NCBI RefSeq assembly: GCF_000002865.3
Contig: NW_001865047.1
Span: 1,108,759 to 1,152,363 of the forward strand
DNA from: Monosiga brevicollis MX1
Lineage: Eukaryota > Opisthokonta > Choanoflagellata > Craspedida > Salpingoecidae
DNA: 43,605 nt
Reading direction: 5' to 3'
Below, piece after piece: positions 22,199 to 33,661 of this stretch. The notes beneath the pieces are model-generated. The model was not told the DNA's origin. It worked only from the letters and a program-made list of their open reading frames with translations, and made no database searches. Made by a program: the position numbers and the translations under genes. Position 1 is the stretch's first letter, and the number at the start of each line of letters is the position of its first letter.

Positions 22199-25100
22199 AT
22201 GACAGGGGCGATCGCGGCGGCGCTACTGGCCGTGGTGTGGCTGATGATGGTGGAATCAGTGCATGCGGTGGCGGCTGGCACAAAGCCCCATGTATTGTTC
22301 ATTGTGATTGATGACCTGGGCTATGATGACCTCTACTTTCGTGGACATCAGATTCGCACGGTAGATTCTGACGCGTGCGCGATCCCTTGGTGTTGGCTGC
22401 ACACCGCCTGGGCCTGCCCTCACCCGCGATCCTTTGGCCGTCACGGTGGATTGATCCGTCAAACTAGCCGAACATTGACGCATTGCAAGAAGAGGGCTTG
22501 CTGTTTACGCAAATGTACATGCAAGACGTGTGCTCCCCTTCTCGGTGCGTGGTCCTTCTGGTTGCGGTTCATGCGTGCGCCTGTGGTCTCTTGAATCGAA
22601 TCAACGGGCGGCTGATGGGGCTTCCTTGCGCCGTGTAGCGCATCGATCCTCTCGGGGCGCTACGCCATGCATCACGGGTAAGATCACGCACCATCACAAG
22701 CTGGCGCAACCCTCCAAGCGATCCTGCCACCGTCTGATGGCTAGCATGGGGGTCCTTGAGCTCAAGCGTGCACCATTGTCCCCCACCATTCCTTCCCACC
22801 AGCGTTACCGACTGGATCCCCCCCCGCGATTCTTATGGGCTCATGCTGAATGATACCACACTTGCCGACAAGATGCGAGAGGCCGGGTACGACACGCGTG
22901 CCGTGGGCAAGGTTTGTCATCTTGTGAAGAACATTGGGTATCACTCTCGGCAACATTGATTGCAGTGGCTCAGAAGGCCATTTTTTTTGGGTTTCCCCCC
23001 ACCAGTCACGACGGGACTGCTCACGGCCGCGCCTCCTTCTGCGTTGTAAACTTTTCCTGATTACTAGTGGCACATGGGCTTTTACAAATGGGTAAGTAGC
23101 CACAGCAAACCCGTTGTCGGCAGCGTTTGTGCACGGGCGTCGGGAGTTCCAAAGCTCACCCTCATCCTCGGACCGACCACAGGCCTACACCCCCACCTTT
23201 CGAGGATTCAACTCTTTCCTGGGTTATTATAGTGGGGGCGAGGTATGTACATGATGTGGCTGGCCATGCAGGGTGTTTGAAGAAAGGAATCAGCTCAGCG
23301 TCACGCCCCGACCACTGCACTGCCCATTGCTTGCCGAGCACTCACTTGGACTACGGCACTTTCTCCACCCACCCAGGACTATTTCACCCATGAGACGGAC
23401 AACGCATACGATATGCACCGTGATGAAGGACGTCACTGCGGGCCCAACTGTTCCATCCCTGCTTGGGACCTGAGTAAGAGCGCGTGGGGTGGCAGGGAAA
23501 TGCGCGCGCACATCTGCCGAGGAAATGAGGTATTGGATGGAGATGGCTCACGGTAAATTGAACAGAGGGACAATATAGCACCACCATCTTTTCTGAAGAA
23601 GCCATTCGCATCATCAACCAGCGACAAGCGGCTGATCCGCCGCTATTCCTCTACCTGGCATATCAGGCAAGTGTCGATCCGAAATTCTTTCAACTGTAGA
23701 GGCTGGAGGGCTGCCAGTATTCGACCGGGTCTCATCGTCTGGCATTTGGTCTGGTGCACAAGGCGGTGCATGCCCCCGCGCAGGTGCCACCACAGTACAA
23801 GGAGCCTTACGCTGATGTCATCACGGACCAAGAGCGTCTCACCTTTGCCGGCATGATCTCGGCCTTGGATGAAGGCGTTGGCAACGTGACCCGGGCTCTC
23901 AAAGCGCAGGGCATGTATGAAGATACTTTGATTATCTTTACCACCGACAACGGCGGTACGTGCGGTGCACCAGTGCGTTGCAAAGGTAGATTGTGAGACG
24001 AGGTAAAATCATTGGGTGCATGTATCATTTGCAGGACCCGTGGTGGGTGGCGATGCGGTAGGAGCACGCAACTATCCGCTCCGGGGAGGCAAACATTCCA
24101 TTTATGAAGGTCAGGCTGGCCGTGGTACAAAGTGGAAGAAAGGTGGTGGGGGTGCTGAAGTTTGCTCGGACCTTACGGCCTTCATCTTCGGGTTCAGGTG
24201 GGGTGCGAGGGACGGCGTTTATCCGTCCCCCCAACGGAGTCAAATTTCCCAATGCCAGCGGCGAGTACACCGAGGTGATGCATGCTGCAGATTGGCTGCC
24301 GACCTTGTGTGAGGCCGTTGGGGTCACGTGCAATACGACCAACACGCTGGATGGCGTCAGCCATTGGACCAATTTCCAGGCCGCAGTTCCATCTGTGATG
24401 CGTCAGAGCGTGGTGATTGGCAACAGCACCGACCTGTGCACGAGTAGCAAGGACTGCGGCTTTGGATACCGAAGAGGAAATCTCAAGCTTCTTCGCGGCT
24501 CAGGGGGCGAGCCATACACTTGGACCATCGTGGCCAATCAAACCGGTGGCAAGTGCAATGTTGCGTATGACGTGTGTTGTCCCGGGAACGACGTGCAGGT
24601 TCTCAACGTCAGCTCGTACAACGACTGCTGCGGGCATTGTCAACAGCTTGACAAGTGTCAGGGCTTTTCCTTCCGGTGCGTGTGTTATTTGTGCCCATTC
24701 GCGTCGCAAAGGGCAACGGATGACGGGCAATGGGTGGCGACCTTTCAAGTGACAGGTTCTTGGCCACGGGCACGCTAACGTGTGCTAATAGGCCTGGTTT
24801 CTTGATTTTTTGTTTTGTTTTCACTTTGTGTTTTTTTAAGTTCTGGATCTGATGTATTTTGCTTTCTTTTGTTTTATTTTTGGTTCGGACGGTCTGAGAG
24901 CTCAAAGCCTGGTTGTGACGGTGAGCTTAGGTGGAATCGCGATGCAACGGCAGCTGACAAGGAGGAGGGCAATTGCTACCTCAAATCAGCGCTCAAGGAT
25001 TGCACGTATTCGCCTGGCCAATGCGTATCCGGTAGGTGCTGCTGCATGGCTGGTGCCGCCCCGTCTCGCACGGTGATCTCATCCATGGGTCCACGCTGTG

Positions 25101-25461
25101 GTATTGTCAGGTGGTCCAGATCACCAGACCGTGCCCCATGCCTACGTACCGGCCAATGGGACACTGCTGTATGATGTGGTCAATGACATTCGTGAATTGA
25201 CTGATGTAAGTGGCGTTGAGCACATAATGTTCGTGGCAAGGAGGGGGGCCGTGGATCTGTTTCACCTTCTCACGCCGACATGGGTGTGTCGTGATGGAGC
25301 AGCTCAGCAACAATGCCACAACCGAGCTGACACAGATGCAGGCCGAGCTGGATGACATCTTGCAGACATTCTTCCAGGCCTCTGACGATTCAGAGTGTCC
25401 CTTTCCGGCGTCCGGCTGGCCAACACAAGGGCAAGGCCCCGTAATGCAACCATGGTGCTGA
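22199..25461 (+). CDS. Arylsulfatase-B-like secreted sulfatase with PAN/apple-like insert
   Basis: Formylglycine-dependent sulfatase closest in my reading to N-acetylgalactosamine-4-sulfatase. Fourteen exons (22199-22360, 22468-22544, 22639-22677, 22803-22911, 23068-23091, 23183-23242, 23377-23473, 23566-23666, 23763-23955, 24035-24109, 24198-24675, 24901-25031, 25111-25205, 25303-25461) close to 599 residues (ARSB 533). A signal peptide leads to PHVLFIVIDDLGYDD (metal Asp pair). The catalytic motif is CSPSR with Cys76, then ILSGRY, GKWHMGFYKW, YTPTFRGFNSFLGYYSGGED, YQ joined to AVHAPAQVPPQY, FTTDNGG and GGVRGTAFIRPP. Between core and C-terminus (about 432-515) sits a Cys-rich insert with CC, CCGHC, CQGFSFR and CYLKS, in the style of PAN/apple domains. 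One intron, 23667-23762, has a GC donor. The tail ends VMQPWC. Confidence 0.9.
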
Positions 25462-26160
25462 CCGCAGCCGGGCGTCATGCCCCTGCAAGCGTGGTGTGCC
25501 GTGTACAGATGGTGATGGTGGTGACGCATGGAGGTTTCTTTCGGGCTGTGCACCAAGCCCAAATTTGACCTTCTGCCAGTTTCGAGTTGTTTGCCTGCTT
25601 GCTTGCATGAATTTTGATCCTTGTACGCTTGCGCAATCTCTACCGTCTCCAGCACCAATGCCTGCGGCTACAACAGTAAAAACACATGTTCTCGAAAACA
25701 GTTCTCACATCTGTAACGGCAAAACTACTGTTTCAAACAAGCTGAGACCCCTTTCTGGAGCAAAACCAACAATCAGAAAACGCCTTTGCTGTGAAGAGAG
25801 TTCTTGCAGCGAATTATGCAGTTTATGCAGTTCACCTGTATAACCCGCACGACAATACTACGCACTTGATGCGTGCTTTTATAAAGTTAAGGTTGCGAAT
25901 AGCATTTTCCCCTTTGCGCCAGTGAGTAGTTGGTCGATCATCATCATCATTGCGATCCCCGTTGATCATCATTACGGCGGCGGCTGTCACTGTGGCACTG
26001 TGGCTGTAATGGCAGCGGCTGCCCGGTTTGATGAGGCGGCGTGACTTCAACTGAGATAGCCAGGGGAGGGGGGATTCCTTTGGCAACTCACGCTTTTTTT
26101 GGGGGGTGGATCCATGGTGCTCTTAGGATTTTTGTCTGCGGCACCTTTGGGTCACCCGTC
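25462..26160. other. Intergenic region upstream of the sedolisin gene
   Basis: About 700 bases with no convincing gene. A (TCA)n-like patch lies at 25939-25972, followed by alternating GGCGGC and GGCACTGTGGC runs (25976-26010). The sedolisin promoter and leader should lie here. Confidence 0.5.
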
Positions 26161-28657
26161 ATGTTGGCCAAAGCTTCCGCGTTGGCGGTGCTGCTTGCCG
26201 TGGCCGTGGCCTCGTCGGCCGCGGCCTCTGTGCGAGTTGCAGCGCCGACTTATCCCTGCTTCTGGAAGTCGGGCTATGCCGTGGATTCTCAGCAGGAGAT
26301 CCGCTTCACGTTTGCGCTTAAGCAGCGCAACCTGGACCAGCTGGCTGAGATTGCGCTCGCTGTGTCCGATCCCACCTCGAGCAAGTACGGCCAGTACTTG
26401 ACCACGGAGCAAATCGCCGATCTGACTGCCCCCCGCCCCGAGCACATGGCTGCTGTCATCCAGTGGCTCGAGGCGAACAAGGTTGCCTTTAGCGTGCGCC
26501 TTCACAACGTGGAGGTCATCTGCACCGTCGCTCAAGCTGAGGCCCTGCTGGACACCACCTTTGCCCTGGCCAAGAGTGAGAAGTACGGTCAATCAAAGAT
26601 CCATGCCGGTTGGTGCCTCGTGTCTCGTGGACTCTTGTACTTTTGTTCGCCCTCGGAACCTTTTCCTCGAGATGACGGCGGTGGTATCTGCCGACCTGTC
26701 CACTCACAGGCTGATGCTGACACGACCTTGCTCGGCATGGTGTGCGTCTCGCTTCTTCTTGCTACTAGGTGCCTACACGCTGCCAGCGGAGATTGCCGAC
26801 GCCGTCGAGACGGTGTTTGGCCTGCATGGTCTCCCCATCCCACCCCGCGAATCTGTGCGCAGTGTGGGCGATGTTGTCGCCGTCACCCCGGCTGTCATTG
26901 CCCAGTCGTACAATGTTTCTGGCGCCACTGTGAACCGCAACGGCTCCAACATCCAGGCCGTGGCCGAGTTCCAGGCCCAGTACATGAACAAGAATGACCT
27001 GGTGTCCTTCTTCAAGGCCGAGGTTCCCAAGGCCCAGACGGGTGACGATCAGGTTGCCAAGTTTGTGGGCTCCCCCTACGTTGAGGGCTCGTCTGTGGAG
27101 GCCGCCCTGGACATCCAGTTCATCATGGGTGTGGCCGATGGCGTGGCCACGCAGTTTTGGGAGTTTCCCAACAACGACTTTTGCAACGACTTGAACGTGT
27201 ATACGACCGAGCTCCTCACCACTGCCGACGTGCCCCTGGTCAACTCCATCTCTTATGGTTGGCAGGGTGACCTGGACCAGCTCTCTTGCCAGGACAAGGA
27301 CCTCCAAGCCGTGGATAGCAACTGGGCCAAGCTTGCCGCCAAGGGCATCTCCGTCCTGATCTCCTCTGGCGACTCTGGTTCGGGCTTCACCGAGCCTCAG
27401 TGCGACCCCTCCAAGCCCGGCGAGAAGGGCGTCGAAGTGACCAAGGGCGAGCTCCAGACTACCGAGAATGCCGAGGCCTATGAGTGCTGTGCCATGGCTC
27501 AGCAGACCGGTGCGCCGGGCTGGACCTGGTATCCCCCCAGCAACGCCGTGCAGGCCAAGATGGCCGCGCCGGCTCCTCGCGCGCTTGGTTTCACCGACGC
27601 CGACTACCACTGCGAGGTGACAGAGGACGCCAAGTACTTCAAGTCACGCGACGTGTACATCTTGAACGGTGATGTCTCCGTCAGCGGTGGCAAGGTCAAG
27701 GTGCACTGCCCCAACGGCACCATTGCCGACACCTACATTGATTTCGGCGCCGAATACTCTGGTGCGGGCGATGAGAAGCTGCGCAACTTTACCATGTCTG
27801 CACGCGCTGGCCTGCTGAAGCACGCCAAGTTTGGCGGCACTGCTCTCTACCTGGATGGCGAGACAACTCCCCTGGAGCTGCGTTTCACCGACCCCTACAC
27901 TCAAGAACTCAAGGCCGTCTTCGCCAGCGGCCCCAACCCCCCACCACCACCGCCTCAGGGTACCTGCAAGATTTACAAAACCGTGACGGCGACGGCCAAT
28001 GTTTCCTCCAGCATCATTTCTGGTGGCTCTGCCGTCCTCCCTCCTTCCCAGCTGCCCACCCTGTTCCCGTCGTGGCCTGCCTCCTCACCCTGGGTGACGG
28101 CTGTCGGTGCCACCCGCTTTGTGGGTGAGGCTGGCTCAGAGCAGATGGCCTCGGACCAGTTTGGCAGCGGTGGTGGCTTCTCCTTCCGCTTTTCCAATGC
28201 CAACGCCACGTGGCAGCAGAAGGTGGTGGCAGCGTACGTGGCTCAGGGCCGTTCGCTCGCCAACTTTCCTCCGGCCAACTCCTTCCCTGCCACGGGCCGT
28301 GCTACTCCCGACGTCTCGGGTCTGGGCGAGGGCTACCAGGTCTACGTGAATGGCGAGGTGGAGCCTGTCGGCGGTACCTCGGCCTCCTGCCCCATGTTTG
28401 CTGCGCTCATCTCCCTCATCAACGAGGAGCGTCTTGCAGCGGGCAAGCCCCAGATGGGCTACCTCAACCCGTTCTTGTACCAAAACTCGGATGCCTTTAC
28501 GGACATTGTCAAGGGCACCAACGCCATTGGTCGCGGCGGTGAGCAGCTCAAGTACGGCTTTGCTGCCGCCGAGGGTTGGGATGCCGCTACGGGTCTCGGC
28601 ACTCCCATTTTCAGCAAGCTCCTGCCCGCGGCCATGGCTGCAGCCCGTGACTTGTAA
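26161..28657 (+). CDS. Secreted sedolisin (S53 family, tripeptidyl-peptidase-1 like) with large insertion
   Basis: Acid serine-carboxyl peptidase made as a pro-enzyme. Exons 26161-26608 and 26769-28657 give 778 residues, far longer than TPP1 (563). Residues 1-22 are a signal peptide. The prodomain has QRNLDQLAEIALAVSDP, SSKYGQYLT and FGLHGLP. The catalytic Glu260 and Asp264 lie in SSVEAALDIQF, the oxyanion Asp in SSGDSGSG (349-355), and the nucleophile Ser687 in GGTSASCP. The calcium-site end reads DIVKGTNAI and WDAATGLGTP. About 225 extra residues lie between SGDSGSG and SSPWVTAVGA. They include a Cys- and Trp-containing stretch (ECCAMAQQTGAPGWTWYPPS), a beta-rich region and a PPPPPP hinge. 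The start at 26161 is preferred because the signal peptide begins there. It follows the sulfatase on the same strand, and both look lysosomal or secreted. Confidence 0.93.
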
Positions 28658-30314
28658 AAAAAAAGGTGCCTTCCTTGTTTGGTGGCTTTTTAGTCACTGC
28701 AAGCGAGACGTGTGAGTTGAGCCGATCGGAGGGGCGGTGGCCATTTTATGTTTCTTCTCTTTTTTTCTTGTCGCTGCTCTCCTGAACTGGGCCGACGTGC
28801 GCCTTCTTGTCGCCTGGTCGCGCTGATTCTTTGCTTTCAGTCGTGACGTTGGAATTGATTCATCCCTGCTTGGTATACCGTTTCAGAATGCCATCCGGCC
28901 TTGAGCCAAGATGGGGAGAGCATCAAACAAACACATGGACAGCATTGTTAGTCAAGCCTTGTGCTGCCTTTGGCACCTTCAAAAGAAGCAGTGCAATCTA
29001 GCTCCTGCCTGCTGGATTGAGAGAGGTCAAGGGGTGACTTTGCCTCTTTCTTTTTTGTTCGAGGAAGACATAATAATACTGATCTTCTTCATGGTAGTAA
29101 TAACATGATAACCATTTCACCCGGCATGACAAGATGGTCGCGCGTGTCTGCGCTTTTGTGCAGTTTGGAAAGACGGAGACGAGCATTCTTTTGAGTTTGG
29201 ACGTTGGCGACGCTGTTTGGGGCCGCAGGCGATGTGACGTGGTCTTTGGGCACACCAGGTTTGCTGAAAGTCGGGCACGCCAGCAGACAGGCAGTGGCAC
29301 ACGTTTGCTGAGAAAGGGGTTTTGAGATCGAATGTTTCGCCATACCATTGTTGCATGCGAAGCACCGCCCCACCCGAGTGAGGCAAGTGCCAGTCGCACA
29401 CACTCTAATGTTGCCTGTGGTGCTGCAACTCGCAGGCGCATGATGAAACAGCAAGCCGAGGCTTATTTGCTGGCATTGCGGCATGAATCGCTTGAAATGG
29501 GTCATATTCCTCTCACATTAGAAAGACGTGGCGTGCTTCTTGAGAGGCCTGCTCTGTGCCTGAGAACCTCTCCACACCCGGCTCACCTGTGCCGGGCAGC
29601 GCTGGCCAACCCCCGAATGGGACGCCGCGCCCGTGCCATACCAGAGTTGACAACGCAGAACGCTGGTGGCACCAGGCTCCGCCCATGATCACAACTATTT
29701 TCGTTCAATGCGAGCAGTCGGGGGAGGATGGTATTTTGGGGACATGCATGGGCTGACGACGGCAGGCAGCCTGAGCAGCGTCGTCCATATCCGCGTGAGA
29801 GGGGGCGAAGTGTCATTCCATTCTTGCCGGTGAAGCGAAAGCACATGAAACCCTGGTCGAATGAGGGGCTGGAGACGCGTAAGAGTTTGAGGAGGCAAGC
29901 ACAAGTAGGCAACCAGGAGGCGAAGGAGTATGGACACCATGTTGTGTGTGATGTCGCGTGTGTAAGACGGCGCGCGGCGTTCAGGAACAAAATCACAACA
30001 AACTCGAAACCCACGAACCTATGCAAGTCCCTGACACCTCTTCCCACCCACCCGTCGACTTTGGTGTCATCGGTCATCGCAAGAAGAAAGCATACATACG
30101 AAGCAAGCGGCTCATCGTGCGCAAGCGCAGGCAAGCCGAAAAGCAGCGCGCAGCTGATCAGAGTTGCAGGCGACCCCACCCCCAACACAACGGCAACAGA
30201 GCGGGCACAAAAATGCACGCAAGAAAAAATTCTCAAAACCTTTGTCAAAATTTTGGCACATTTCGGCCGTGTGTCCCAAAACTGACACTTGGTTGTCGCG
30301 GGCGGGATGCCGAG

Positions 30315-30332
30315 TTGTCAGCATGCTGACAA
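30315..30332. repeat. Perfect 18-base palindrome
   Basis: TTGTCAGCATGCTGACAA reads the same on both strands, and a further TTGTCAG copy follows at about 30341. It could be a paired factor site or a hairpin stem without loop. Confidence 0.8.
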
Positions 30333-31503
30333 GCCTATCGACTTGTCAGATAATCTCCACCGAGTTTACAAGGGAGACTCTTAGTCTTGCATCAAAATGT
30401 CGGTAACAGCTGTTGTTAACAGATATGTAGATGACTTTGTAGGGAGCCTTGATGGAATGTAGGTGCCTGCCTGCATGCATGCCGAGTGGGAGGGTCGCGG
30501 CGCGGCGGGCATGAGCACGGTGCGACACCGCAGCCGGGCAGCACATTGAAGCAGGACGGGGAGGTGACGGTCGCGGCCTCGTGGACATGGTCGGAGCGAG
30601 GTTTGAGGAAATGGGTCAAGTCCGCCCGCCGATGGAGGGTTTGGTGCGCACATACCCCTGACCTCATCGCACAATTTTGTGGGTTTGGGCCCTGCCTGTG
30701 CCCCCAAAAAAAGAAACCCCACCTGTCGTCACTGATGAGTAGAGACTACACGCTCGTAGACGTGCGGAGGCACGTTGACATGTCCGATCATAAAACTATG
30801 GCCGACCCACAATACTTTTGTCGCCGCCTGCTCCTTGTTTGTGGGTGTATTGAGCTGGCATGGTTTTTGGATGCGAACGGTCTTTCCCATGTGCCTCTGT
30901 CTCCCAGGGACCTGCCCTAGTGCCAAACGAGATATCGCACGCACACACGCACACACGCACTCGGGCACAAGCACCACCCCCTCTGATCCATGGCGACTAC
31001 TGGTGTTTGTTGTCTGCTCCTCATTTCCAATGCACACCTACCTGTCTGGCCGGAGGGCAAGGAAAAGTCTTTCTACTTTCTGCTGTCGTCGCCTTTGTCC
31101 TTCGATCACGCAGAACATGCCCTCCCCTTCTGTCTTCCTTCCTGGAGGTCAGGCAACGTTGTGCATCTCCTTATCCCCTCCCTTTCCAACGGTCAAATGC
31201 CTTCCTTCCCTCACCTCCTGCTCCTGCGGTTTCAGGGTTTACACCACTGCTGGAATAAGCTGACCAGTGAATGCTTGAGGCACACCAGCGCTTTCATGAG
31301 CCGCATTTTACCCCGCCCCCACCCACCCGCGAGGAACCTGCCATCGCTCACCAGCCGTCTTCCCCGAGCCCACAGTGGTTGTGGCCAAAAGCTTTGAACG
31401 CTGCCATCTGCCTCATTCAGAGCCACCAGCCGGACCAGCCCACGTCCTTTGGCCACGTCGTGCTCCTCACCCCCTCCATCTCATCTCCATTCCTTTGCAC
31501 AAG

Positions 31504-31532
31504 CCATTGAACGCCATTGAACGCCATTGAAC
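31504..31532 (+). repeat. Three tandem CATTGAACGC copies before the arginyltransferase-like gene
   Basis: Three copies of a 10-base unit end about 45 bases before the start codon at 31575, so they probably lie in the 5' UTR. Confidence 0.8.
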
Positions 31533-31574
31533 CCGCTGCCGTACGCTCGCTGCTGTCAGCCCAAACTCGTCACC

Positions 31575-33661
31575 ATGGCTTTGCCGATGGACGCCTGCTT
31601 GCCCACGGATCTGCTCGACTCGGCTGTGCTGCGTGACCTCATGAATGACAGCGGGCCTCTCATCGATCTGCCCCACACCTCATCGAATCAATCAACCCCA
31701 GAACCCGATTTACTGCAAGCCGCACTGAATGCCAACCACGACGATCTGGCCCTCTTTGACACCTCCCCTACCATGCCTGAACCCCTTGCTCTACGATTGC
31801 CCAGCACCAGTCACCATCAGGTCCACGCGCAGCCCAGTGGCCTCGCCTTAGCTTCACCCTCGGCGGGTCTTTTGCCACTGACACCACGCCAGAGCCTACG
31901 AGGCCTCGAACACCTCTGGTCCGCCCTCAACACGCCCGTTCTAACCACCCCCGTCTCACTCAATGGCAATGGCAAGTTTTGGGCCGAGCCAGGCACGCCC
32001 ACAAGTGCCACGCCCCCGGGTCCGGCCAACGCCGGCAGCAACGCCTTCACCTATCCTTCCACTATGCCAGCCGCCGAGACCCACAATCTTCCTGGCCTTT
32101 CCGGCCTTTCCGATTCCCGTCCCCTACGCTGCACGAACCAGCCTGACCCCTTGATGCCTCTCCTGGATCTTGCCCCTGCTCCCAAGCGGTGCAAGGCCGA
32201 ACCCATCAACATGGACATGCGCTTTGCCTCCCCTGCATCCCGGCCTGCCAAGCCCTCCGTGCCCCTCAACTGGAGCCCCGCTCTCCCCAACGAGATGGAG
32301 GCTGCCCAACTTACCCCCGAGCGTTTTCTGGAACTCGTGCAGTCGGGCTATCACCGGTATGTGCAGGTGGCTGCTTGTAACCCGTCAGCCCCGTTGTTCA
32401 CCGAGGCCGAAATTGGCTTTGATACTGCTCACATTCTCATGTGTGCTGGCGCTCCCTTCCACAGTCAAGGGTGCACATGGACGCGCCAAGGCCTCGCGCG
32501 CACACGGTAGGCTTTTGTGGCCAACACTCGTGCTCCAGTCTACTCTTTGCACTCGTGTACATGATCTTTGGTGGTGGCTCATCGTCTTCCACCCCGCGTT
32601 CCCCACCGACTAGGATCTCAATCGCCAGCGCTGAAGTAGCCCTTGAAACAGAGCATCGTCTCGAGATGCTCCGCTTTGCCATGTACCAAATCACGGGCAC
32701 CACGGTCAACCCTCAGTTGACTTCGCTCTATGACCTCTGTGAGGAAACAGCGGCACCTAAAAGCCCCGCAATCACGCACAATTTTGCAAGCCATTTGCTG
32801 ACCACCACTACGCCCCTCAGAAATGACAGCAAGGCCTTGTCCGCCACTGAGGCGCGCAGCCAGCCTCGTGCTGCTGGAAATCGTGCACGACGACCAGATC
32901 GTGCGGCCGGCCTTCAGACCGTCTATGCCTCAGCCTTGGGCCGCCGCCGGCGTTTGCGTCGCGAAGCAAGCGGAGGCGATCGCGAGAATAAAAACTCGCC
33001 TGCTGGCGGCGAGAGTGACACTTTAGCAAGCCAGGAAACGCCCGCCAGCAACAGCGCAAGCCAACGTGTGGCCCCTCAAACATCGAGCCCTCACCGCGCT
33101 TCACGGCCAGACTTGAGTGCCAGCGCCGCCGTCACTCCACCTCGCAACGAGAGCCACAAACTGCTGGCCCTGCCCCCCCAGCCCGAGCTGGCGGCTATGA
33201 GTCTTCACTCTCTATGCCATGACCTGGTTGGTCGCATGGCCACAATGAACGGCCGTTCGGTGAGCGCATGTGCCGCGGTTCTTGTGACGATGGTGCCGGC
33301 TGCTTTTGACGAGCGTACCTACATGCTGTGCGTGCGCAATCATCACGCTCGAAATGCGCGGGCCGAAGACCTCAGTATCGAGGCCTACATTCGCAACTTT
33401 GTCAGCTCGCCGCTACGCTTTGGAACTCCTGGCGTTCGCCTCAGCGGCTCAGGACGTGTGCCTCAGGGCAGCTACCATATGATGTATGCTCGGCAGGGTC
33501 GCCTGCTGGCCGTCCGTGTGGTTGACGTGGTGGGAGATCAATGGATTCGCGGCCCTATCTTTGCTGATCCGCGCCTGGCCCCGCTCAACTGGGACCGTCT
33601 GTCGCTTGTCTACGAGCTGCTGCTCTGTCAGCGCCTGGGACTCTCCGCACTCGTCATGTAA
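31575..33661 (+). CDS. Divergent arginyl-tRNA-protein transferase-like protein with long N-terminal extension
   Basis: Exons 31575-32356, 32466-32507 and 32614-33661 close in phase to 623 residues. The first 240 residues are Pro/Ser/Thr/Leu-rich and probably disordered, with a basic PKRCKAEP patch. LTPERFLELVQSGYHR then resembles the start of the arginyltransferase N-domain. The last 110 residues match the C-domain pattern: CVRNHHARNARAEDLSIEAY, IRNFVSSPL, GSYHMMYARQGRLLAVRVVD, then DPRL, LNWDRLSLVYELLLCQRL. True ATE1 enzymes add Arg to N-terminal Asp/Glu for degradation. Here the Cys-rich N-terminal motif and the CCP-type motif are not visible, and the middle (about 310-470) is low-complexity. 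It may be an inactive or repurposed relative. Splice junctions have good GT-AG signals. The C-terminal homology is the solid part. Confidence 0.68.

Larger units (their letters stand above)
28658..31574. other. 2.9 kb without a recognisable gene
   Basis: Open frames up to 221 codons occur on both strands, for example minus 30248-29583 and plus 29728-30285, which overlap each other. None shows a recognisable domain or convincing splice sites with family similarity. Notable items: a perfect 18-base palindrome (30315-30332), TGTCAG repeats around it, an E-box-containing 13-mer (30402-30414), CA-rich DNA at 30941-30960, and a triplicated CATTGAACGC just before the next gene. It could hold noncoding RNA, a fast-evolving gene or UTRs. 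Confidence 0.5.

Noticed and set aside
27226-27906. Sedolisin insertion as a retained intron
   Set aside because: It stays in frame for over 220 codons with the same GC-rich codon use as the flanks, so it is coding.
29583-30285. Overlapping open frames of 221 (minus) and 185 (plus) codons
   Set aside because: They overlap on opposite strands, show no recognisable domain and have no splice-supported extension. I kept the region as unassigned.
32441-33661. 406-codon frame as a separate gene starting at 32441
   Set aside because: The first part reads through an intron (32508-32613). The phase-consistent model joins it to 31575-32356 as one gene.
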